Assembly (NCBI GenBank): GCA_017795045.1
Contig: CP051244.1
Coordinates: 196,009 to 260,008, forward strand
Reading direction: 5' to 3'
Source of the DNA: Allomuricauda sp.
GTDB taxonomy: Bacteria > Bacteroidota > Bacteroidia > Flavobacteriales > Flavobacteriaceae
DNA: 64,000 nt
The notes below the pieces were generated by a model that worked only from the letters and a program-made list of their open reading frames with translations, was not told the DNA's origin and searched no databases. Position 1 is the stretch's first letter. Every line of letters begins with the position of its first letter. The translations under genes were made by a program, and so were the position numbers. This document shows positions 36,600-45,138 of the stretch, one piece after another.

Positions 36600-37229
36600 C
36601 TATCCAAAAAACTGCCCCAGAACCGAAGGTTGGTACAATAGCCATCCGGTTAAGCTAAATCGACTTTTATGGGATTGGAGCACTGCATGGGGAACCTCGG
36701 CACTCTTGAACATTACACAACGACCGGCCACAGGCTCCACCAAAAAGCTGGACCCATCTTTCTCAAAAATCTCCAATTCGCCCCCATCCCCTTTCTGCCA
36801 ACCTTCATTGAGGTAGATCACCACAGAGATCATTCGGTTGTTCCGGTTTTCAAACTGATCTAAATGTTTATCGTAATGCCCACCAGATGGGTAATGGGCC
36901 AAATGGAATTCGTATCCGGAAAGACTCAAAAAGCAGTAGCGGTTGAACATGTGCAGTATCTCATCCACCACGCTCCAAAAGGGCTGGAGTTGTTCATCCC
37001 TTTTGCGGTCCAACCAATAGGTAAAATCACCCCGGATAGTATTATCTATCTGGTTATCGATATCGGTCCCAATCCCCGCTTCCTTAAAATTGGGCAACTT
37101 GGAGAGAAAAAATGACCGAATCCCGGAATAAAGCTCATCCCGAAGAAAACAATCAATGATCACATAATCCTTATCAGAGACATCGTCCACCCAGGACAAC
37201 CAATTCTCTATACTGTGATAGGCTTTCAA
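36600..37229 (-). CDS. 2-oxoglutarate/Fe(II)-dependent oxygenase (prolyl 4-hydroxylase-like)
   Basis: This is a double-stranded beta-helix oxygenase. The iron ligands are readable as HxD in GGHYDKHLD (about residue 118-120) and a distal His in VPHAVLQS. The 2-oxoglutarate-binding Arg lies in SRFSLTGWL. The substrate is unknown; relatives hydroxylate proline or other residues. The frame opens with TTG at 37229 and no nearby ATG, so the start is uncertain. Confidence 0.82.
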   Translation of the reverse strand: MKAYHSIENWLSWVDDVSDKDYVIIDCFLRDELYSGIRSFFLSKLPNFKEAGIGTDIDNQIDNTIRGDFTYWLDRKRDEQLQPFWSVVDEILHMFNRYCFLSLSGYEFHLAHYPSGGHYDKHLDQFENRNNRMISVVIYLNEGWQKGDGGELEIFEKDGSSFLVEPVAGRCVMFKSAEVPHAVLQSHKSRFSLTGWLLYQPSVLGQFFG

Positions 37230-37333
37230 CTTTTCAACTTATGTGCGAATGTAGAAAATATTTAAAAGCAGAAAATCAATTTGTTTGGTAAGGTATTTGA
37301 TTTCAAATAAATAATCCTATTCAAAAGCTTATC

Positions 37334-37684
37334 ATGAAAAATGTCTTCCCAGTCCTTATCCTATTATTTCTATCACAAAACCTTATGGCTCAAAGGGTTT
37401 TCCCAACCGATGCAGATTACAAAGCTGATTATAGTGTTTTTGAAGTGGACCGGGACTACAAAGCCGATCTTTTGGTCCATAAAGTGGATCGGGATTACAA
37501 AGCGCATGGCAACAAAGGGCTTTGGCATTTTGCCGATAGGGAGTATCAGGCTGATTTTACCATTTTCATGGTCGACAGGGAATATCAAGCTGATTTGAAG
37601 GTCTTTTTTGTTGACTCGGAGTACAAGGCCGGTTGGCGTAACAATTCCTTAAAAAATGAAATTGACCTATTGATACAGGAGTAA
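37334..37684 (+). CDS. Secreted repeat protein, DUF6150-like
   Basis: A signal peptide (to about residue 19, NLMAQ) is followed by six or seven short repeats of the type VDRDYKADLLVHK and VDREYQADLKVF. Each has an aspartate/glutamate, an aromatic, KA/QA and a hydrophobic pair. The pattern resembles the DUF6150 family, which has no known function, and looks like a small beta-solenoid or propeller-like structure. Confidence 0.7.
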   Translation: MKNVFPVLILLFLSQNLMAQRVFPTDADYKADYSVFEVDRDYKADLLVHKVDRDYKAHGNKGLWHFADREYQADFTIFMVDREYQADLKVFFVDSEYKAGWRNNSLKNEIDLLIQE

Positions 37685-37703
37685 AGCAAACACGGTATCT
37701 TTG
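37670..37703 (+). promoter_or_regulatory. Promoter of the zinc-ribbon protein gene
   Basis: TTG (37670-37672), a 23-bp spacer and TATCTTTG (37696-37703, exact TANNTTTG) precede the gene. The element overlaps any upstream TTG start, which argues for initiation at 37722. Confidence 0.5.
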
Positions 37704-37721
37704 CTACACAAAATGCATTGT

Positions 37722-37970
37722 ATGATTCTTTTCTTTGGAACAAAGTCAGGAAAAAAGGAAACCAAGACCCTACATCACGTGGTCTGTCCCCATTGCCATC
37801 AAACGGGCACTTTGACCGCCGTTCGTCAGGCCAATCAGGCCCATGTGTTCTGGATTCCCGTTTTTACCATAAACAATACCAGTTATGCAGAGTGCTCTCA
37901 TTGCAAGCGGGTCTATTATAAAGAAGAGTTTACCCCTGAAATGGAACAGGCATTGACATCTTCAAAATAG
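37722..37970 (+). CDS. Zinc-ribbon domain protein
   Basis: This is an 82-residue protein with two CxxC knuckles (CPHCHQTG and CSHCKRVYY) separated by a short hydrophobic segment (HVFWIPVFTIN), the pattern of a zinc ribbon. ATG 37722 (MILFFGTKSGKK) is preferred; an ATG at 37713 is possible. Function is unknown. Confidence 0.7.
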   Translation: MILFFGTKSGKKETKTLHHVVCPHCHQTGTLTAVRQANQAHVFWIPVFTINNTSYAECSHCKRVYYKEEFTPEMEQALTSSK

Positions 37971-38004
37971 AGGCTCTTGGAAAATCGTGTAAAGCTTATT
38001 TTTC

Positions 38005-38030
38005 GTTCTCGACTGCACTCGAACTGACAA
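38005..38030. repeat. Single copy of the dispersed intergenic repeat
   Basis: GTTCTCGACTGCACTCGAAC plus TGACA matches the arms at 14849-14918 with one or two changes. Only one arm is present here, between the zinc-ribbon and polyprenyl synthase genes. Confidence 0.6.
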
Positions 38031-38077
38031 CTGAATGAACTTGAATTTGAGCTTGAACCTGTCCTCTGATACGAACA

Positions 38078-39052
38078 CTACTTTTTACGGTCCACAACGT
38101 AGTTCACCATCAGAGTAAGGGATGCTTTGTAATCTGAATCAGGGTAATTGTCCAGCAAAGCAAGGGCTTGGTCCTTAAACTCCAACATTTTCTCCACGGC
38201 ATATTCCAGACCGCCCATTTCTTTCACATAGGCGATGACCTCTTTTACCCTTTTCTTGTCCTTGTTATGTTTTTTGATGGAGTTGATGAGCCAACTTTTT
38301 TTCTCCTTATCGCTTTGATTAAGGGCATAGATCAATGGAAGGGTCATTTTTTGCTCCTTGATGTCGATTCCAGTAGGTTTTCCAATCTTTTCGGCACCAT
38401 AATCAAACAGGTCGTCTTTAATTTGGAACGCCATACCGCAAAGCTCCCCAAACTTCCGGAAAGTTTCCACTTCTTCGGAATCAGGGCGAACGGAACAGGC
38501 CCCCATACTGCAGCAAGCCGCGATCAAAGTCGCTGTTTTTTGGCGGATAATATCGTAATAGACCTCCTCGGTGATGTCCAAAAGTCGAGCCTTCTCAATT
38601 TGAAGGAGCTCCCCTTCGCTCATATCCCGAACCGCATTGGAAATAATATGTAGCAAATCGTAATCCTTGTTTTCCAAGGCCACCAAAAGTCCTTTAGAAA
38701 ACAGAAAATCGCCCACCAAAACGGCAATTTTGTTCTTCCACAAGGCATTTATGGAAAAAAAACCGCGCCTTTTGTTGCTATCGTCCACCACATCATCATG
38801 GACCAAACTGGCCGTGTGGATCAACTCAATGATGGATGCCCCGCAATAGGTCCTTTCATTAACTTCTCCATTGAGTAATTTTGCGGTGAGGAAGACGAAC
38901 ATGGGCCGCATTTGCTTGCCCTTTCGGTTAACAATGTAATAGGTGATCCTATTGAACAAAGCCACCTTGGATGACATGGATTTTAGAAACTTTTCCTCGA
39001 AAAGTTCCATCTCATCTTCAATGGGTTCCCTAATCTGAGAAACGATTTTCAA
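38078..39052 (-). CDS. Polyprenyl diphosphate synthase
   Basis: This trans-prenyltransferase elongates isoprenoid diphosphates, probably to make the menaquinone side chain. The first Asp-rich motif is in HDDVVDDSNKRRG and the second in KDDLFDYG. GKQMRPMFVFL near residue 50 binds IPP. The frame opens with TTG at 39052 (MKIVSQIREP), matching family N-termini. No ATG is available upstream before a stop. Length (324) is normal. Chain length cannot be read with confidence. Confidence 0.9.
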   Translation of the reverse strand: MKIVSQIREPIEDEMELFEEKFLKSMSSKVALFNRITYYIVNRKGKQMRPMFVFLTAKLLNGEVNERTYCGASIIELIHTASLVHDDVVDDSNKRRGFFSINALWKNKIAVLVGDFLFSKGLLVALENKDYDLLHIISNAVRDMSEGELLQIEKARLLDITEEVYYDIIRQKTATLIAACCSMGACSVRPDSEEVETFRKFGELCGMAFQIKDDLFDYGAEKIGKPTGIDIKEQKMTLPLIYALNQSDKEKKSWLINSIKKHNKDKKRVKEVIAYVKEMGGLEYAVEKMLEFKDQALALLDNYPDSDYKASLTLMVNYVVDRKK

Positions 39053-39184
39053 TGCGTTAGGTTTGGCGAATTTGATTTAAAACCCTAAAAGTAGCGAAAA
39101 TGAAAGAGTTGGTCATAGGAAGGAGTAAGTTTTAGAACAGATGAACCAAATGCTCGATGATTGGATGATAACTAATCGTCAGAA

Positions 39185-39215
39185 ATCGGACATCGGACAT
39201 CGGACATCGGACATC
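39185..39215. repeat. Heptanucleotide tandem repeat
   Basis: The unit ATCGGAC is repeated 4.4 times without interruption. It lies between the rlmN stop codon (39222) and the polyprenyl synthase start, and is a likely slipped-strand site. Confidence 0.9.
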
Positions 39216-39221
39216 CTAAAA

Positions 39222-40262
39222 CTACGTCTTATTGGCCAACTGCCCGCAGGCAGCATCAATATCCTTTCCTCTAGATCTACGTACGGTAACGGTAATTCCA
39301 TTTTTCTCCAAGGTACGCTGGTACATATCCACTGCGGTACTTGAAGCTTGCTGAAATTCGCCATCATCAATGGGGTTGTACTCTATCAAATTCACTTTGG
39401 ATGGGGCAAACCTGCAAAATTTGACCAAGGCATCAGCAGCCTCTTGGGTGTCGTTGATACCTTCCCAGACTACATATTCGTACGTAATCCTACTTTTGGT
39501 CTTGCTGTACCAATATTCCAATGCCTCCCGTAAATCAGCCAAGGAAAAAGTGGCATTAAAGGGCATAATGGAGGTTCGGACCTCATCAATGGCGGAGTGT
39601 AGGGAAACCGCCAGACCAAACTTGACCTCCTCATCGGCCATTTTCTTGATCATCTTGGGAACCCCGGATGTGGAAACCGTAATTCTCTTTGGGGACATGC
39701 CCAATCCTTCGGGCGAGGTGATCATATCAATGGCCTTCAATACATTGTTGTAGTTCATGAGCGGTTCTCCCATTCCCATGAAAACAATGTTGCTCAGGGG
39801 TCGATCAAAATACAATCGGCTTTCATTGTCTATAGCCACCACTTGGTCGTAAATCTCATCCGGATTGAGGTTACGCATGCGCTTCATCCGTGCCGTAGCG
39901 CAGAACCTGCAGTCCAAACTACATCCCACCTGACTGGATACACAGGCCGTGGTCCGGGTTTCGGTAGGAATAAGTACGGACTCCACAATCAAACCATCAT
40001 GGAGGCGTACCGCATTCTTTATGGTCCCGTCCGAACTTCGCTGCATTTGATCTACCCTGATGTGATTGATCACAAAGTGTTCCTCCAACATTTGCCGGGT
40101 TTCTTTGGAAACATTGGTCATGGCATCAAAGGTGTGGGCCGATTTCTGCCAGAGCCACTCATACACCTGATTGCCCCGGAAAGCTTTATCACCGCGCTCC
40201 ACGAAAAAATTCCGCAGTTGTTCCTTGGTCAAGGCCCGTATGTCTTTCTTCTTTGTTTCCAC
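39222..40262 (-). CDS. rlmN: Dual-specificity RNA methyltransferase RlmN
   Basis: This radical-SAM enzyme methylates C2 of A2503 in 23S rRNA (and A37 of some tRNAs). The cluster motif CxxxCxxC is in GCSLDCRFCATA, and the MGMGEPLMN motif follows. The catalytic C-terminal Cys is in DIDAACGQL. Length (346) is normal. It is separated from queA by a terminator. Confidence 0.96.
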   Translation of the reverse strand: METKKKDIRALTKEQLRNFFVERGDKAFRGNQVYEWLWQKSAHTFDAMTNVSKETRQMLEEHFVINHIRVDQMQRSSDGTIKNAVRLHDGLIVESVLIPTETRTTACVSSQVGCSLDCRFCATARMKRMRNLNPDEIYDQVVAIDNESRLYFDRPLSNIVFMGMGEPLMNYNNVLKAIDMITSPEGLGMSPKRITVSTSGVPKMIKKMADEEVKFGLAVSLHSAIDEVRTSIMPFNATFSLADLREALEYWYSKTKSRITYEYVVWEGINDTQEAADALVKFCRFAPSKVNLIEYNPIDDGEFQQASSTAVDMYQRTLEKNGITVTVRRSRGKDIDAACGQLANKT

Positions 40263-40280
40263 AGTTTAAAGATAATCAAG

Positions 40281-40317
40281 AAAAAAATCCCGCTGGTTGG
40301 TGAACCAAACGGGATTC
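40281..40317 (-). terminator. Terminator downstream of queA
   Basis: On the minus strand AATCCCG...CGGGATT encloses an inner TTGGTT/AACCA-type stem and is followed by a run of seven T. It separates queA from rlmN. Confidence 0.85.
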
Positions 40318-40338
40318 TTATCTATTTAAAGTTTTATC

Positions 40339-41388
40339 CTAAAGGATAAGCATGGCATCTCCGTAAGAGTAAAAACGGTACCCTTCCAAAATAGCCTGCT
40401 TGTACGCTTTCTTTATCAGGTCATGGCCAGCAAATGCAGATACCATCATCAACAAGGTTGACTTGGGTAAATGGAAGTTGGTGATCATGCAATTGGCAAT
40501 ACTGAAATCGTAGGGAGGAAAAATAAACTTGTTGGTCCATCCCTCAAAAGTATTGAGCGTGTGCTCAGATGAAACGGCGCTCTCCAAGGCCCGCATTACC
40601 GTAGTACCCACGGCACATACTTTTTTCTTATCGTCCTTGGCCGAATTTACCACTTCGGTGGCTTTTTCATCGATGACCAACTCCTCGCTGTCCATTTTGT
40701 GCTTGGACAAATCCTCCACCTCAACCGGGTTGAAGGTTCCCAAACCAACATGAAGGGTCACTTCGGCAAAATCGATTCCCTTGATCTCCAAACGCTTCAA
40801 CAAATGCTTGGAAAAGTGCAATCCGGCAGTAGGTGCCGCAACGGCTCCTTCGTATTTTGCATAGATGGTCTGGTATCTTTCCTCATCCTCTGGCTCAACA
40901 TTTCTTTTGATGTATTTGGGAAGTGGTGTTTCGCCCAATTCACGGAGCTTTCTCCTGAAATCGGTATACGATCCATCATACAAAAAGCGCAAGGTCCTTC
41001 CTCGGGAAGTGGTATTATCGATTACCTCTGCCACCAAACTTTCGTCTTCACCAAAATACAATTTGTTTCCAATTCTTATCTTTCTGGCTGGATCTACCAA
41101 AACATCCCACAACCTTTGTTCTTGGTTGAGCTCCCTGAGCAAGAAAACTTCAATACGGGCACCGGTCTTCTCCTTGTTTCCATAAAGTCGTGCTGGAAAC
41201 ACCTTGGTATTGTTCAGGACCATTACATCACCTTCATCAAAATAATCAATCAGGTCCTTAAACATTTTGTGTTCAATTTTTCCAGTGTCCCTATGAACCA
41301 CCATCAGTTTGGATTCGTCCCTGTTCTCAGCAGGATATTCGGCCAATAATTCTTTTGGTAACTCAAAGTTGAAGTTTGATAATTTCAT
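40339..41388 (-). CDS. queA: tRNA preQ1(34) S-adenosylmethionine ribosyltransferase-isomerase QueA
   Basis: This is the penultimate enzyme of queuosine synthesis. Family motifs are [47 protein letters not shown] and [16 protein letters not shown]. Length (349) is normal. It has its own promoter (41420-41451) and terminator, so it is probably a single transcription unit. Confidence 0.96.
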   Translation of the reverse strand: MKLSNFNFELPKELLAEYPAENRDESKLMVVHRDTGKIEHKMFKDLIDYFDEGDVMVLNNTKVFPARLYGNKEKTGARIEVFLLRELNQEQRLWDVLVDPARKIRIGNKLYFGEDESLVAEVIDNTTSRGRTLRFLYDGSYTDFRRKLRELGETPLPKYIKRNVEPEDEERYQTIYAKYEGAVAAPTAGLHFSKHLLKRLEIKGIDFAEVTLHVGLGTFNPVEVEDLSKHKMDSEELVIDEKATEVVNSAKDDKKKVCAVGTTVMRALESAVSSEHTLNTFEGWTNKFIFPPYDFSIANCMITNFHLPKSTLLMMVSAFAGHDLIKKAYKQAILEGYRFYSYGDAMLIL

Positions 41389-41419
41389 CTAAGCTTTTTT
41401 TCGATTTTTTTAAGAGCGG

Positions 41420-41451
41420 CAAATATACAACCTCACCATAGGGGATGTCAA
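41420..41451 (-). promoter_or_regulatory. Promoter of queA
   Basis: On the minus strand TTG (41449-41451), a 21-bp spacer and TATATTTG (41420-41427, exact consensus) lie 31 bp before the queA ATG. Confidence 0.6.
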
Positions 41452-41474
41452 GTAATTTGGTGATTAAATGCCCA

Positions 41475-42704
41475 TTACACTTCGGCAACCCCAAAACCTA
41501 GGGTGGACAGGTCGTTCCAAAAATCTGGATAGGATTTGGAAACCACCTCTGCATCATTGACCCTAAAGGAAGCTTTAACCGCCAAGGGACCAAAGGCCAT
41601 GGCCATTCTGTGATCGTTGTAGGTATCTACCGCCACGTCCGATTTCAAACTTGATGTAGGTTGTAACGTTAGACTCTCGGCATCAATATCCACTTTTGCA
41701 CCAAACTTGGACAGCTCGGTTTGCATGGCCGCCAAACGGTCGGTTTCTTTTATGGGGAGGGTATGCAATCCTGTAAGGTGGCACCCCATTCCCAACCCTA
41801 AACAGGTAACGGAGATGGTTTGGGCCGTATCCGGTGCATTGGACAGATCGTATTCTACATGTTGAGGGATTTCATCCGTAGTTTTTGTCAAGGTAATGGT
41901 ATGCTCCCCAAAAGTGGTTTCCACCCCAAAATCCTTATAAACTTCCGCCATAACACTATCGCCCTGTAGCGAATCCTTTTTATAGGACGACAATTGGATG
42001 GTCGTACCTACTTCGCAAAGTGCCACAATGCTGTAAAAATAGCTGGCCGAGCTCCAGTCCGATTCCACTACAAGAGTGGTATCCTGAACAGTTTCTTTGG
42101 GCTCAACCTTGATAGTATTCCCCTCAAAGGAAGTACTGACCCCTATCTGTTCCAAAAGGGACAAGGTCATTTTAATGTAGGGTACGGAAGTGATCTTCCC
42201 CACAAGCTCCAACTCCAATCCATTTTTGAGACTGGGGGCTATCAAAAGTAGGGAAGAAATATACTGGCTACTGATGTTGGCCGGCAAGGAAACCTTGTCC
42301 TTGTCCAATTTTTTTCCGGAAATTTTTATGGGAGGATACCCCTCCTCCTTCACATATTCAATACGGGCACCCAAATTTCTCAATGCTTCTACCAAAACCT
42401 TGATGGGACGTTCCTGCATTCGCTGGGAACCTGTCAATATCACCTCTTTGTCTTCTTGCGAAGCAAAATAGCCCGTTAAAAAACGCATGGCGGTGCCTGC
42501 ATGGTGGATATCCACTTCCCCGCTCGTCTTCTTCAATCCTTTTTGCATGACCTGGCCATCATCAGAATTGGAAAGGTTTTCAATCCTTACATTGGGAAAC
42601 AGGGCCTGAAGCAACAAAGATCGATTGGTCTCACTTTTGGAACCTGTGATCTGAATGGTTTTTTGCAGCTTTTTGTCTTGCGGAGCGGAAAGTTGAAGTC
42701 TCAA
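41475..42704 (-). CDS. aroA: 3-phosphoshikimate 1-carboxyvinyltransferase (EPSP synthase)
   Basis: This is the sixth step of the shikimate pathway, feeding chorismate to the aromatic operon at 51-55 kb. Motifs are TGSKSETNRSLLL (PEP/S3P binding), HHAGTAMRFLTGYF and LPIKETDRLAAM. The start appears to be TTG at 42704: an in-frame stop lies shortly upstream and no ATG is available near the family N-terminus. Length (409) is slightly short of the 427-residue E. coli enzyme. Confidence 0.95.
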   Translation of the reverse strand: MRLQLSAPQDKKLQKTIQITGSKSETNRSLLLQALFPNVRIENLSNSDDGQVMQKGLKKTSGEVDIHHAGTAMRFLTGYFASQEDKEVILTGSQRMQERPIKVLVEALRNLGARIEYVKEEGYPPIKISGKKLDKDKVSLPANISSQYISSLLLIAPSLKNGLELELVGKITSVPYIKMTLSLLEQIGVSTSFEGNTIKVEPKETVQDTTLVVESDWSSASYFYSIVALCEVGTTIQLSSYKKDSLQGDSVMAEVYKDFGVETTFGEHTITLTKTTDEIPQHVEYDLSNAPDTAQTISVTCLGLGMGCHLTGLHTLPIKETDRLAAMQTELSKFGAKVDIDAESLTLQPTSSLKSDVAVDTYNDHRMAMAFGPLAVKASFRVNDAEVVSKSYPDFWNDLSTLGFGVAEV

Positions 42705-42729
42705 GATAATTGTGGTTTGATAGAAAGTC

Positions 42730-42737
42730 CAAAACTA
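42730..42737 (-). promoter_or_regulatory. -7 promoter element of aroA
   Basis: The minus strand reads TAGTTTTG, an exact TANNTTTG match, 26 bp before the TTG start. No clear -33 element is visible. Confidence 0.4.
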
Positions 42738-42774
42738 GAAAAAACGTACCTAATGTCCTTTTAGCAGGACAACT

Positions 42775-43101
42775 TTATTTAAGCTTTTTGTTGTTTTGGT
42801 GACGATCGTGGTCCCGTTTGGTCTTTATCTCCAATTTTTTATCAAAAGCCTCCTGAAGATCAATGCCTGTTTGGTTGGCCAGGCAAAGGACCACAAAAAG
42901 CACATCGGCCAATTCTTCCCCAAGATCCTTAGCCTTGTCGGATTCTTTTTCGCTTTGTTCCCCATAGCGCCGGGCTATGATCCGGGCCACTTCCCCTACC
43001 TCTTCCGTGAGCTGGGCCATATTGGTGAGCTCGTTGAAGTAACGCACTCCATGGTTCTTGATCCATTCGTCTACGGCCAATTGTGCATTTTGTATATCCA
43101 C
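42775..43101 (-). CDS. MazG-family nucleotide pyrophosphohydrolase
   Basis: This is a 108-residue all-alpha NTP pyrophosphohydrolase. The metal-binding EEVGE..R and EELADVLF motifs (ExxE...ExxD type) are visible. It probably removes noncanonical or excess nucleoside triphosphates. It lies between the DUF3857 genes and aroA and has its own -7 element at 43136-43143. Confidence 0.9.
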   Translation of the reverse strand: MDIQNAQLAVDEWIKNHGVRYFNELTNMAQLTEEVGEVARIIARRYGEQSEKESDKAKDLGEELADVLFVVLCLANQTGIDLQEAFDKKLEIKTKRDHDRHQNNKKLK

Positions 43102-43135
43102 GTTGATTTTGTTTAAGTTACCAAAAGTTGCATTG

Positions 43136-43143
43136 CAAATTTA
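43136..43143 (-). promoter_or_regulatory. -7 promoter element of the mazG-like gene
   Basis: The minus strand reads TAAATTTG, an exact TANNTTTG match, 34 bp upstream of the ATG at 43101. Confidence 0.45.
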
Positions 43144-43161
43144 AGAAGCTCGGAGGTATTC

Positions 43162-45138
43162 CTACAGTTTTTCCAGCACCAAGTAGCTTTGGTTCTGCAC
43201 ATTTACCGCCCTTTCGAAAAACTTTTTTATGTATGCGTAACCTTCACTGTTGTATTGTGTTGAATTGAGCTTAAAGTTGAAGTACACATTGATTATACCT
43301 TGATATTCCTTGCACTCAAACCGAAGCAAAGCACTTTGGTCCGGCAAAGCCAGATTGACCACCTCTGGAAACTCCTTTACCCTGTACCCCTCGGGAATCT
43401 TTATGTTCGCCATGTACCTGTAATTTCTCAGGAAACCAAAATCAATTGGGTAGTATCGCTGTTCGGATTTGAAAGGATTAGTAGCAAAAAAACGGACCAC
43501 AAATGGGTTAAAAAACACCGTATTATCCATATTCATGTTCTGCAACTCAAACTCAAAATGTTCCACCAAAGTCCTCTCATCCGACTTTTCGGAATTGGTT
43601 TCATAGGTTTGGATGACAAAATCATCGTCCATTTCCTTTTCCATTTCGTCCAAATATTTTCCTTTAGAGGTCTTGGCCACCTCGTCCCGCTTGAAAAAGG
43701 CTTCATAACCCATGGTAATATCATCCAATGTCCCCACAGCCTTACCATCTTTCAGTTCCATTTTAACCTGTACGCTCCGGCTGTTGTTTTTTTCCGGTAA
43801 GATGTCAAACCAATAACTTTCCCCATCCAGATCCATGACCCTTCCATAATAGTTTAAACAGCGATAAGGCAACATTCCAAAGGGCATTTCTTTCTCTGTG
43901 GCGTCCAACAGGTATTCGTTTCCATCAATGGTGGTCTTGGCAACCACATAGTTGAAATTGGACATTACCGGATGGTTACGCTTGGGTAAACCGTGGGATC
44001 GGGTAGAAAGTACCATAAGGTCTGTCTTAATATCGGCAGCATTAAGCAGATTGATAAGGGTGATGTTGATTTCTGCCACATTTCCTGTTCTCCTGTCAAA
44101 GGCATCTTTTACATTATTGTTTCTGAAAATACTGTATCTGTTGTTCCAGGTATAGTGTTCCTTAACGAACCCATAGATGTTTTTGGCTTTTTCCAAATCA
44201 CTTTCTCCTCCAGTGATCAGATCCAGCTCAACATTTTTTTCAAAGAAATTCTTCTTCCTTAATTGTCCGCCAATATCCTTATCGGTCCTGAACTCTTTAT
44301 CCACATCCCTCCAAGTCTTGGTAAACTTTTGTTTGATGCCATCCAGTGATACGTATTCCGAAAGCTCAAACTCCAGCGTAGACCTGTAATTGTCCGAAGA
44401 AAGCATATACTCTTCGTCTTCTTTAAAAGCGGGCACATCTTTCATCACATATTTTAACACCTCACAATCGGCCCTCTGGGAAATACCTGGCACACTAAAG
44501 CAACTCTTCTTGATACTGGCATCATTTACATCCAAACCGATTTCACCAATTAAGGATCTATTGTATTTAAAGTTCCCAGGAATTTTGGCATTGTACTCCG
44601 AGTACAGCTTTGGAATCCTACTTTGGAATTCCCACCCCGAAAGATTATAGAAAAAAGGGGATTGGATTTCATAGCTATACTCCAAAACCGATCCCACCTC
44701 CACACTTGGGAAAGTGAATTTTATTTGGGACAGCCGTTCGTTCACATCCACATCGAAAATCTTGTCGCTGGAAACCACTTGTCTTCTGTTCCCATTATGG
44801 GTCATTGCTTTTATCGCATTGACCCTTTCCTTCCCCGACTTGGCACGGTAGTACGGGATAATAATCTCAGCCTCATCAAAACCTTGTTTCTTGAGTATCT
44901 TCTTTTTTGCATGGTAGGTTGTGATCAACCAAATATACCCTTGCCTCGCTTCAAAATAGTTTTCACCTTTTTCATAGAGATAGATGGCAGCGGCGGTGGT
45001 ATCCTTCTCGTAAGACTTAAAGTCTTTTTCAAACTGGTCCAATACCCCAAACTCACTTGCCTGTTGGGCAGAGAGCAACCCCGCAAGGTTAAATACCATG
45101 AATAAAATAATGCTCTTATGCAACCTTGAGCAAATCAA
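43162..45138 (-). CDS. DUF3857/transglutaminase-like secreted protein 3 (catalytic Cys and His absent)
   Basis: A signal peptide (to about residue 24, LLSAQ) is followed by a beta-rich DUF3857 domain (about 50-230) and a transglutaminase-like domain (about 280-430). At the catalytic positions the sequence is TGNVAEIN (Val354 for Cys) and NFNYVVA (Tyr397 for His). Only the Asp of YLLDATE (412) remains, so it should be enzymatically inactive. The C-terminus is beta-rich. The frame opens with TTG overlapping the stop of the preceding gene by 4 bp. Function of the family is unknown. Confidence 0.8.
   Translation of the reverse strand: MICSRLHKSIILFMVFNLAGLLSAQQASEFGVLDQFEKDFKSYEKDTTAAAIYLYEKGENYFEARQGYIWLITTYHAKKKILKKQGFDEAEIIIPYYRAKSGKERVNAIKAMTHNGNRRQVVSSDKIFDVDVNERLSQIKFTFPSVEVGSVLEYSYEIQSPFFYNLSGWEFQSRIPKLYSEYNAKIPGNFKYNRSLIGEIGLDVNDASIKKSCFSVPGISQRADCEVLKYVMKDVPAFKEDEEYMLSSDNYRSTLEFELSEYVSLDGIKQKFTKTWRDVDKEFRTDKDIGGQLRKKNFFEKNVELDLITGGESDLEKAKNIYGFVKEHYTWNNRYSIFRNNNVKDAFDRRTGNVAEINITLINLLNAADIKTDLMVLSTRSHGLPKRNHPVMSNFNYVVAKTTIDGNEYLLDATEKEMPFGMLPYRCLNYYGRVMDLDGESYWFDILPEKNNSRSVQVKMELKDGKAVGTLDDITMGYEAFFKRDEVAKTSKGKYLDEMEKEMDDDFVIQTYETNSEKSDERTLVEHFEFELQNMNMDNTVFFNPFVVRFFATNPFKSEQRYYPIDFGFLRNYRYMANIKIPEGYRVKEFPEVVNLALPDQSALLRFECKEYQGIINVYFNFKLNSTQYNSEGYAYIKKFFERAVNVQNQSYLVLEKL

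Noticed and set aside
39185..39215. Possible CRISPR-like array
   Set aside because: The repeats are 7 bp and directly tandem with no spacers, and no cas gene lies in the window.
42753..42768. Hairpin TGTCC/GGACA between mazG and aroA as a terminator
   Set aside because: The stem is only 5 bp and there is no U-run on either strand.
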